In this document: positions 58,145 to 64,000 of the stretch, in pieces
Layout: each line of letters starts with the position of its first letter
Numbering within the stretch: the stretch's first letter is position 1
DNA from: Candidatus Woesearchaeota archaeon
GTDB taxonomy: Archaea; Nanobdellota; Nanobdellia; Woesearchaeales; UBA9642
Assembly (NCBI GenBank): GCA_003599145.1
Contig: QZIT01000005.1
Location: 253,961-317,960, forward strand
Direction of reading: 5' to 3'
Length of the DNA: 64,000 bases
Made by a program: the position numbers and the translations under genes
Notes under the pieces: generated by a model
Seen by the model: the letters and a program-made list of their open reading frames with translations, nothing else
Database searches by the model: none
Told to the model about the DNA's origin: nothing

Positions 58145-58876
58145 ATGACTGATGTAAAAATACCCATGACTATTGAGGGAAAGTTATTTTATCATAGCAC
58201 TACTGAAGGCGCGTTGAGAAATATTCAGTCTGTGCAATACCGACCGTTGTTTATGCCTGAAATTATTGATGCAAGGATTGCTGCTGATGACACGAGTCCG
58301 TTGTGGATGAATGGACTTACCGCTATGAGTGTGAGTGTTACAGGAAAAACAAAAGGTGGCAAGGCAGTTGTTGTGTATGCTCACGTTCCTCATTATTTTA
58401 GCAATCCTGAAAATGTTGCGAACACTGTTAAGGCTGGTTTAACTAATGGTGCTGGACCTTATGATGCCGTTGATTTTCGAAGATTGTTGGATTTGCAGGA
58501 TGATAAAACCGTTTTTGTTGTCGATTATAGTACATTAAAGACTTCTGTTTCAGGCACTATCGAAGTAAGTGAAGCACTGAAACATCCGCAAGTTATTCCA
58601 TTTCTCGGAGGAAAAGAAAGAGCAGAAGCCTATTTGGAAAAACACGCAAAAGTTGTTGGAGACAAAATAGGAATCTTCCACACAGACCTTGCAAAAAAGC
58701 CACTCGGCAGCATGCTATTCGTCAATGACCGGTATGACAGTGGCTTCCTTGGTCATCTCGTTGAGATTGGTCTTAAGAACTATGGTCCTTTCGTTGGGGT
58801 ACCAGTAAGCACCGCAGACGCCGTGAAAAAAACAGGCTCTTTAGACAGCGCGCAGTTCTTAGGAGGCTCAAAATGA
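58145..58876 (+). CDS. Unknown family A, copy 3
   Basis: 243 residues. Motifs: YRPLFMPEIIDARIAADD, SVSVTGKTKGGKAVVVYAHVPHYF, LLDLQDDKTVFVVDY, LKHPQVIPFLGGKERAEAYLEKHAKVVG. Shares SNPENV...GLTNGAGPYDAVDF with copy 1 (SKPKSI...GLVDGAGQYPQCEF), so copies 1 and 3 are alike in this region while copy 2 is alike to 3 at the C-terminus. GGGAGATAAA ribosome-binding site. Overlaps the lipoprotein gene by 4 nt. Confidence 0.7.
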   Translation: MTDVKIPMTIEGKLFYHSTTEGALRNIQSVQYRPLFMPEIIDARIAADDTSPLWMNGLTAMSVSVTGKTKGGKAVVVYAHVPHYFSNPENVANTVKAGLTNGAGPYDAVDFRRLLDLQDDKTVFVVDYSTLKTSVSGTIEVSEALKHPQVIPFLGGKERAEAYLEKHAKVVGDKIGIFHTDLAKKPLGSMLFVNDRYDSGFLGHLVEIGLKNYGPFVGVPVSTADAVKKTGSLDSAQFLGGSK

Positions 58877-59307
58877 AAACACTAGCCGCGATTGTTTTGG
58901 CAGCAGCGATTACGGGCTGTACGAATGTTGAATATGATGGAAATTTGGTAAATCCTCAAACAGGAAAAAAAGAACATGTCTCATATGAAAAAACAAAAGC
59001 TGTAAATGTTAAGTTGGATGAAGATTTAACAATTACAAGAGACGACAGCACAAAAATAGTTTTTGACACTTATTGGATTGATGCTAACAAAGTAAGTGAA
59101 ATAGAAGTAACAACTCCACATACTAAATACACACTTGAGATGTGTGAATATCCTAAAGAAGAAAGGATCATCTTCCAGCAATCGCTCAATAATTATCGTG
59201 TATGGATAGAGCATGCAAAACAAGTACATGAAGACTCTGTGCGCAACGCAGAACGAGCGCGTGCAGATTCTATAAAAAATTTCTTCAGAGACGCATTACA
59301 AAGGTGA
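58873..59307 (+). CDS. Putative lipoprotein
   Basis: 144 residues. Signal peptide MKTLAAIVLAAAITGC with lipobox ITGC (Cys16). Mature part: beta-rich (NVKLDEDLTITRDDSTKIVFDTYWID) and a long charged helix at the end (HEDSVRNAERARADSIKNFFRDAL) that could form a coiled coil. Start secure: GGAGG seven nt before the ATG. Surface component of the operon. Confidence 0.75.
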   Translation: MKTLAAIVLAAAITGCTNVEYDGNLVNPQTGKKEHVSYEKTKAVNVKLDEDLTITRDDSTKIVFDTYWIDANKVSEIEVTTPHTKYTLEMCEYPKEERIIFQQSLNNYRVWIEHAKQVHEDSVRNAERARADSIKNFFRDALQR

Positions 59308-59312
59308 ACAAG

Positions 59313-60305
59313 ATGAAATCATTACTCATAGGAACACTAGTAACAGCGCTTGCAGCAACTGCAAACGCAGGAAACGTTCAAATAGAAACAAGAGCAGACT
59401 ATAAAGAAAAAATAGAAATGCAGAGAATACGAACAAAGGCAATTACAGACCATGTAACATTTACTTTAGATCAGAATTTTACTCAAGCAACAAAAAAAAA
59501 AGATGAATACAAAGCATGGCTTTCAGGAAAAGCAAAAAATACCTATGTAGGTTTTGTTATCCAAGGTGATTGCAATGTTGTTGATTCAATGGACCATAGA
59601 AGAACCGATATTGGTTTATTTGTTTCTCAGCCTGTAGGAAATACTGCCTATGAAGGTTTTATTGCAACCATTGTGAAAGATGGCAAAAAGCCGATGTTAT
59701 TTTATCAAACAGCAGTAAGAGCAAAAGCAGACATTGTAGGAACCATCGTGCAGGATAATAATATTCCTGTTACGTTGCACAATCTTGATGCAACGCTGTA
59801 TGCAACATGGAATAACAATCCTGCTATTGCAGGCTTGGGAGTTTTTCATAGTTTAGGAAATATGGAAAAAGTCTATGGCGGTTTAGGATACAATGACAGT
59901 ACCAATACAGGATTGGCTGTTTTTAATTATCAGCTTTCTGAAAAATGTCTTGAACTTGACGCAAGATTAGGACATGGCAATCCTTCTGGAATTGTTTCAA
60001 AAGCAACCATGAATTACTGGAATGAATTAAACGGTGTTGGTATAAGAAAAGTTGGCCAGCCATATACAAAATCATTTTTAATGGATGCAGATGCAACAGC
60101 TCGATTGTATCTTCTTGATGATAGCTATGAAGCAATGGTAGGAAAAAAGTTTGGAGATTTTAGAATAGGCATGGGCATTGCAGATGACCATATAGCAATG
60201 CATACAGCAACGTCTTTCAACATTGGCAAAGGAACGCTGTATGTTGAAGGGCGATTAAAAGAAAGTGAATCAAGAGTATATGTGCAATATCAGCAAGGAT
60301 GGTGA
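59313..60305 (+). CDS. Exported beta-rich protein
   Basis: 330 residues. Cleavable signal peptide MKSLLIGTLVTALAATANA, Ala-x-Ala ending at residue 19. The rest is built of short amphipathic strands in hairpin order (TDIGLFVSQPVGN, AGLGVFHSLGN, YGGLGYNDSTNTGLAVFNYQL, MDADATARLYLLDD, FRIGMGIADDHIAMHT, GTLYVEGRL, SRVYVQYQQGW) and it ends in Trp. The pattern is reminiscent of outer-membrane barrels, which archaea with one membrane do not need. A beta-solenoid or adhesin-like sheet is the alternative. GTG at 59304 rejected; ATG at 59313 follows GGTGA. Confidence 0.65.
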   Translation: MKSLLIGTLVTALAATANAGNVQIETRADYKEKIEMQRIRTKAITDHVTFTLDQNFTQATKKKDEYKAWLSGKAKNTYVGFVIQGDCNVVDSMDHRRTDIGLFVSQPVGNTAYEGFIATIVKDGKKPMLFYQTAVRAKADIVGTIVQDNNIPVTLHNLDATLYATWNNNPAIAGLGVFHSLGNMEKVYGGLGYNDSTNTGLAVFNYQLSEKCLELDARLGHGNPSGIVSKATMNYWNELNGVGIRKVGQPYTKSFLMDADATARLYLLDDSYEAMVGKKFGDFRIGMGIADDHIAMHTATSFNIGKGTLYVEGRLKESESRVYVQYQQGW

Positions 60306-60310
60306 TACTT

Positions 60311-60595
60311 ATGAGAATAATTGTTGATGAAATGGACCATGAACAAATGGCAGCAATGCAAGACTATATTAAACGCGATCTGAAAAGGCCCAGTTTTAAG
60401 CATAGCCAGTTTACTGCATACATATCTGCAATTGCAGGAGTTGAGGCTAGAAAATATGATGCAAGAAGAGACGAAGGAAGCAAGGACGCTGCGCAGATAT
60501 ACAAAGGCGTTGAAATAACCGTTGTTGAGGAAGAAATAGCTGATACATCGGGAAATTTAGACAAGCTTCTGGAAATTCTCTGGAAGAAAAAATGA
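60311..60595 (+). CDS. Small hypothetical protein
   Basis: 94 residues from the ATG at 60311, preceded by GGTGATACTT. Helix-rich N-terminus (DEMDHEQMAAMQDYIKRDLKRP), a strand (AQIYKGVEITVVEEEI) and a C-terminal helix with basic end LLEILWKKK. Size and layout are like small adaptor or antitoxin-like proteins, but no family is recognised. Overlaps the zinc-ribbon gene by 4 nt. Confidence 0.6.
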   Translation: MRIIVDEMDHEQMAAMQDYIKRDLKRPSFKHSQFTAYISAIAGVEARKYDARRDEGSKDAAQIYKGVEITVVEEEIADTSGNLDKLLEILWKKK

Positions 60596-60690
60596 ACTGC
60601 ACACTATGCAACTATCGATGGAAATCAAGAGTTGAACAGCCGAAAAGCTGTCCTCGATGCAAAAGAAGATTTGATTATTATGGAGGATAA
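60592..60690 (+). CDS. 32-residue zinc-ribbon protein
   Basis: Reads MNCTLCNYRWKSRVEQPKSC followed by PRCKRRFDYYGG. Two CxxC pairs, C-TL-C and C-PR-C, 14 residues apart, form one zinc ribbon; basic surface (WKSR, KRR) suggests nucleic acid or protein binding. The ATG overlaps the previous stop (ATGA). Its last codons (GGA GGA TAA) supply the ribosome-binding site of the next gene, which is strong evidence that it is translated in the operon. Confidence 0.75.
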   Translation: MNCTLCNYRWKSRVEQPKSCPRCKRRFDYYGG

Positions 60691-60691
60691 T

Positions 60692-61246
60692 ATGGCAGAC
60701 ATTACAAGAATACTGAGAGAGTTTGAAAAAGCCAGACAAGAAAAATGGCTCGGGGCAGCGTCATATGCCAGCCATCGAGAAGATCAAACTTCGTTGACAG
60801 AAGAAGATGTTCGATTATTGGAAAACAATGCACGGTTGGGATTTCATAGCCATGAACTGTTTACCTATCTTCGAGAAATTAAGCAACCGCGAATTGCAGT
60901 AAATTATACCCTTGCAAGGCCAAAAGCAATCATAATACCTAAAGAAGATGATTATAGCATGCTTCAACAATTATCGAAAGCAGGTGATTTATTGGCAAAT
61001 AAAATCGAAGTGTTTTTCGAAGTGTTCAAGCCTGTTTACGATGCAAGATCGAGAATATGCAAGTCGGGTATTATCAGAGAGTTAGTAACGAGAACCATGA
61101 GCTTTGACACATACAGGGCTTTGTATAACGGAGAAAGGCATTTGTTTTATGATAACCAAGGACCAGTATGCCTGCCCAACATTCCAACGCTGGATTACTG
61201 GATGCATTTAGAAACACAAACGGAGACAGAACATGAACGCAGATGA
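60692..61246 (+). CDS. Unknown family B, copy 1
   Basis: 184 residues from the ATG at 60692, set by GGAGG at 60682-60686; the longer frame overlaps the zinc-ribbon gene. Mostly helical. Shares with copies 2 and 3: LSKAGDLLANKI near the middle, R.LVTRTMSFDTYRALYNG, and the ending LETQTE. Distinct N-terminal half. Overlaps copy 2 by 14 nt. Confidence 0.68.
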   Translation: MADITRILREFEKARQEKWLGAASYASHREDQTSLTEEDVRLLENNARLGFHSHELFTYLREIKQPRIAVNYTLARPKAIIIPKEDDYSMLQQLSKAGDLLANKIEVFFEVFKPVYDARSRICKSGIIRELVTRTMSFDTYRALYNGERHLFYDNQGPVCLPNIPTLDYWMHLETQTETEHERR

Positions 61247-61682
61247 TTTGTTATATGAACTTGAACAAAAAGCAGAAGATAAAGCAGATTTTCTACGCCA
61301 TCGCAAACAGCAAAGACAATTAACTCCTGAACTGGATAGATTAATTGAGAACAATCCAGAAGTTTATGGATTATTTCTGAAGTTTGAGAAAGTCAAATAT
61401 GAAGTATTTCACGGACTTGCACAAAAAGACCCCTTAGCACAAAAAATTGTTCAGCTGGCAACTGAAGAAAATCTGCCAGATTACAGAACGAGAGACTCTG
61501 AGTATTTGGGAATTCTTCGAAAATTGGTAGGGAGGACTATGACGTTGCAGGAATATAGAAAACTCTTTGATGGCAAGCAACCTGCGTTTACTGCAGGAGA
61601 ACGTATGGATACTTATTTCTATGTTGCAGCAACTCCAAAATTAGCAGACCTCATTGACTTGAAAACGCAGGTGGAAAAATGA
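61233..61682 (+). CDS. Unknown family B, copy 2
   Basis: 149 residues, helical. Shared elements: HGLAQKDPLAQKIVQLA, LRKLVGRTMTLQEYRKLFDGK, TYFYVAATPKLADLIDLKTQVEK. The last residues QVEK are identical in copy 3. Overlaps copy 3 by 4 nt. No membrane or export signals. Confidence 0.68.
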   Translation: MNADDLLYELEQKAEDKADFLRHRKQQRQLTPELDRLIENNPEVYGLFLKFEKVKYEVFHGLAQKDPLAQKIVQLATEENLPDYRTRDSEYLGILRKLVGRTMTLQEYRKLFDGKQPAFTAGERMDTYFYVAATPKLADLIDLKTQVEK

Positions 61683-62209
61683 AAAACATAACTCCTGAAT
61701 ATATACTGCATAAATCAGAGCAGTTGTATGCAAAAGCAAGGCACATGCATAAAGTAGCATCTGCAATGACCTATCAGCATTCTATTTCAGACGAACAAAA
61801 CCGTATTGGTTTGCTTGCAGAAAGCGCCTTTGGAGAATCCGCAATTGACTGGATTAAAAATATCTACGACTCTCCTATGTTGGTAAGCTGCAAGAGAGCA
61901 TTGCGAAGCATGGCAAAAAGTGGAGACCCTTTGGCAAACGCAATAATCGCTTTGGAAACTGACGATACGCTGAAAGGCATGAGATTTTTTGACGGTATTG
62001 CCAGCTTGCTGCATCAAAAAACAGTTAACGACGGTAAAACAGCACAGATTATGTTTAAGCTTTTAAATAGAACCATGAAACAAGAAGAATATGCAGCATA
62101 TCTGAACGGCACTGCGTGCATTGGAGAATTTCTTGGTTATACCGTCTATGTGAAAGAAACCAAAGAACTGTCTGATGTTATGGATATGGAAACGCAGGTG
62201 GAAAAATGA
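61679..62209 (+). CDS. Unknown family B, copy 3
   Basis: 176 residues. Shared elements: RSMAKSGDPLANAIIALE, FKLLNRTMKQEEYAAYLNGTA, GYTVYVKETKELSDVMDMETQVEK. N-terminal helix pair is specific to this copy. Closest to copy 2 at the C-terminus. The ending motif L-x-D-x-x-x-(L/M)-(E/K)-T-Q-V-E-K could be a docking tail (inference). Confidence 0.68.
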   Translation: MKNITPEYILHKSEQLYAKARHMHKVASAMTYQHSISDEQNRIGLLAESAFGESAIDWIKNIYDSPMLVSCKRALRSMAKSGDPLANAIIALETDDTLKGMRFFDGIASLLHQKTVNDGKTAQIMFKLLNRTMKQEEYAAYLNGTACIGEFLGYTVYVKETKELSDVMDMETQVEK

Positions 62210-62231
62210 GCGATCTCTAACACTTAAAAAT

Positions 62232-62942
62232 ATGACAACCCACGGCTTTATCGGAACAGGAGTTATTGGAACAATGCTGATGAACAGGTTTAAAGGCAAA
62301 ACCATCATTTCATCAAACAAGCCAGAAACAAATCCTGAGGTGATTAAGCAGTCAGATATTGTTTATCTCTGCGTAAGGCCTCAGCATTTAGAAGATGTTT
62401 ATCAAGATTTACAGGGAAATCTAGAGGGAAAATTACTCGTAACAGCTATTGCTGCAGTGGAATGTGCTTCATATTATAAACAGCTAGGAGACATACCATT
62501 AATAAGAATAACGCCATCTCTAACAAATATTATTCACGGTTCAATCTTGGCGCATTCTGGAGTATTCGTCACTCTTGCAAATAGAGCACAAATGTACAAT
62601 CGTTTGGCAAGAATAGCAACCTTATATGAGGTTTCGGAAAAAGAAATGGACGCTTATGCACATCTTTCCAGTTGCTCTCCTGCAGTCATTGCTGCCTTTG
62701 TGAGAGAGTATATACGCTCAGTCAATGGCATTGACGAAAAGAAGGGAACAGACATCATGGTTGATGCTTTACTCAATACTGCATTGCTGTTAAAACAAGA
62801 CGGCTATAAAATTATAGATCAAGTATGCACGAGAGAAGGCATCAGCAGAGTCGGTGCTGATTTTGTAAGCACATTTCCAATGCAATCATTGTCAGATGCA
62901 CTGCATGAAAGAATGCAGTATGTAAAGGAGAGATTTGGATGA
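62232..62942 (+). CDS. Pyrroline-5-carboxylate reductase-like protein
   Basis: 236 residues from the ATG at 62232. Rossmann motif THGFIGTGVIGTMLM, SDIVYLCVRPQHLEDV, LVTAIAAVE, IPLIRITPSLTNIIHGSILAHSG (P5CR signature region RxMPN replaced by RITPS), and a helical dimer domain with VCTREGISRVGAD in place of the PGGTT motif. The missing motif suggests a different substrate from proline biosynthesis (ComER/ProC-like). It sits in the unknown operon with no other metabolic genes. Confidence 0.8.
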   Translation: MTTHGFIGTGVIGTMLMNRFKGKTIISSNKPETNPEVIKQSDIVYLCVRPQHLEDVYQDLQGNLEGKLLVTAIAAVECASYYKQLGDIPLIRITPSLTNIIHGSILAHSGVFVTLANRAQMYNRLARIATLYEVSEKEMDAYAHLSSCSPAVIAAFVREYIRSVNGIDEKKGTDIMVDALLNTALLLKQDGYKIIDQVCTREGISRVGADFVSTFPMQSLSDALHERMQYVKERFG

Positions 62943-63895
62943 ATCTTGAACGTTTGCTCATAGAAACAGGCATGGGATTTGTTTATGGGTATGCTGTTGG
63001 AAGAATGATTGATAGCTCTAGTGGATTTAGGAATGAAAAAGCATTAGCAGAAATTGATGCTGCATTGCAATTGGAAAAGCAAGATTTTTTAGGAAGATGG
63101 TCTGATAATAAAAAACATCTCGAGTCAAAACGTAAAAGTTATACGAGAGGTGATTTTTTGTTCCCTCCTTTCTATATACCGCCTTTGTTTGGCATAGCAG
63201 CATATGAGGTGGTCCAGTTTCATAATCATAAGTTTCTTAGCGCGGTAATAACTTCAGGAATTGCTACCATAGCAACCTATTTTGGAATAAAAACAGGAAA
63301 CTGGCATGGACGATGGAGTAGGCATAGAAGAGTTTTAGAAGAAAAAGACATAAAACAATTGGACACCTTTATCTATCGATGGCAAATTAGAACCATGAAT
63401 GACTGCTCTGAAGCAGAAATGCAAAAGGCGATGTATGAAATGCAAGAATGCGGTAAATTCCTTGTTGAAAAAAAGAAAAACCCTCAACTTGAAAAAGTCG
63501 TTGATGCAAGAATACTGGAAGGAATAGAATACGCTGCACTGTATACTTGTATTGAGCAGGCATTGGAAAGCAAAAGTGCCGTAAGCGTACTGCCTTTAAA
63601 CCAGCATTCCTATACAAATACTATCTTGCTTATTCCTGATGACAATGAATTGACTGTTTTGAATATACGTTCAACAGGAGTTGACAAAATACAGGATGAA
63701 ACCATGACTGCAACCATAGGACAGCATAGTGTAGAGCAAGAATTTCTTCCTTGGAAAAACGACATTCATGCACTGATAACTTATGCAAAAAAGGATGCAG
63801 CTGTTGTTTTGGTTACCGGAACTGCACCTTGGCATCAAAGATATATGATAGGGCTGAAGGATGCAATTCGGCAATATAAAAGCGAAGTGCTTTGA
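62939..63895 (+). CDS. Membrane-anchored hypothetical protein
   Basis: 318 residues; overlaps the ProC-like gene by 4 nt. A weak hydrophobic N-terminus, then a helical linker and two membrane helices near residues 76-92 and 98-116 (PPFYIPPLFGIAAYEVV; AVITSGIATIATYFGI). A soluble C-terminal domain of about 190 residues contains helices and then strands (TILLIPDDNELTVLNI; DAAVVLVTGTAPW). Last gene of the operon; no family recognised. Confidence 0.65.
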   Translation: MNLERLLIETGMGFVYGYAVGRMIDSSSGFRNEKALAEIDAALQLEKQDFLGRWSDNKKHLESKRKSYTRGDFLFPPFYIPPLFGIAAYEVVQFHNHKFLSAVITSGIATIATYFGIKTGNWHGRWSRHRRVLEEKDIKQLDTFIYRWQIRTMNDCSEAEMQKAMYEMQECGKFLVEKKKNPQLEKVVDARILEGIEYAALYTCIEQALESKSAVSVLPLNQHSYTNTILLIPDDNELTVLNIRSTGVDKIQDETMTATIGQHSVEQEFLPWKNDIHALITYAKKDAAVVLVTGTAPWHQRYMIGLKDAIRQYKSEVL

Positions 63896-63982
63896 AACTG
63901 TTTCGGCAATAGGCGTAAAACTTACAGAGTTATGATAAGCAAGCATAAATAACTGAAAAATCTCTTCTCAGAAATAAAAAAC

Positions 63983-63992
63983 TTTATATATA
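63983..63992 (+). promoter_or_regulatory. TATA-like box at the window end
   Basis: TTTATATATA on the plus strand, 88 nt after the last stop. It probably belongs to a gene starting just outside the window. Confidence 0.4.
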
Positions 63993-64000
63993 TGACTTCA

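Noticed and set aside
1-64000. CRISPR array, transposase, integrase or rRNA genes
   Set aside because: No regularly spaced repeats, no DDE or tyrosine recombinase motifs and no rRNA-like sequence were seen in any frame.

Overview
The window is a compact, AT-rich archaeal chromosome segment. The archaeal signs are a split RNA polymerase B subunit (B'' and B') with RpoH, aRF1, aIF5A, ribosomal proteins L40e and S15, ABCE1, a His-type signal peptidase, two archaellin-like proteins, tRNA-Tyr with C1-G72, bulge-helix-bulge tRNA introns, and TATA boxes 24-30 nt ahead of many apparently leaderless starts. The informational genes, the small, often overlapping genes and the many bacterial-type accessory genes fit a DPANN-type archaeon of the Woesearchaeota/Pacearchaeota kind. 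That placement is an inference; no rRNA is present.

Layout. 0-3.5 kb: rpoB' (cut by the window edge), rpoB'' and rpoH on the minus strand, behind tRNA-Lys (three introns), tRNA-Asp (two introns) and, after a lipoprotein gene, tRNA-Tyr (one intron). 3.5-12.6 kb: a surface protein, Rad50, a methyltransferase, a FecR-domain gene flanked by a 17-bp direct repeat, a DUF1697 gene, and a thiol-redox/DUF134/DUF5320 group with two copies of a palindromic operator. 12.9-14.5 kb: an AT-rich TrmB regulator diverging from a polyprenyl synthase. 14.5-27.7 kb: tRNA-Gln (T-loop intron), tRNA-Cys and tRNA-Arg, Dus, CorA, an EEP hydrolase, an archaellin, ValS, VapBC, CysS, a ThiF-like enzyme and a GIY-YIG/DUF6884 pair. 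27.8-51.1 kb: mostly housekeeping genes (aRF1, aIF5A, L40e, site-2 protease, geranylgeranyl reductase, TrmJ, bacterial-type Tgt, Mre11, IlvE, Map, signal peptidase, Ca2+-type ATPase, DHH phosphoesterase, S15, TrmI, ABCE1). 51.1-63.9 kb: an accessory region with a three-gene toxin-antitoxin cassette, a ribbon-helix-helix/Ser-Thr kinase pair, an AbrB-PhoU regulator and a long operon of unrecognised genes.

The two most unusual things are these. First, five of six tRNAs carry introns. Three of them are split in the T-loop at position 59/60 by introns whose central helix uses the invariant TTC(G/A) of the T-loop and which all end in GAAAA. Second, the plus-strand operon at 55.5-63.9 kb has about 14 tightly packed genes. 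It contains two triplicated protein families unknown to me, a lipoprotein, an exported beta-rich protein, a 32-residue zinc ribbon and a ProC-like enzyme, and it lies downstream of a membrane-anchored kinase whose gene overlaps a 41-residue DNA-binding-type protein. These look like a cell-surface or signalling system, but no function can be assigned from sequence alone.

Several small genes were read directly from the sequence: rpl40e, 25- and 29-residue membrane peptides, two ribbon-helix-helix proteins and the zinc ribbon. Start sites were moved where a tRNA, TATA box or Shine-Dalgarno sequence excluded the longest reading frame.
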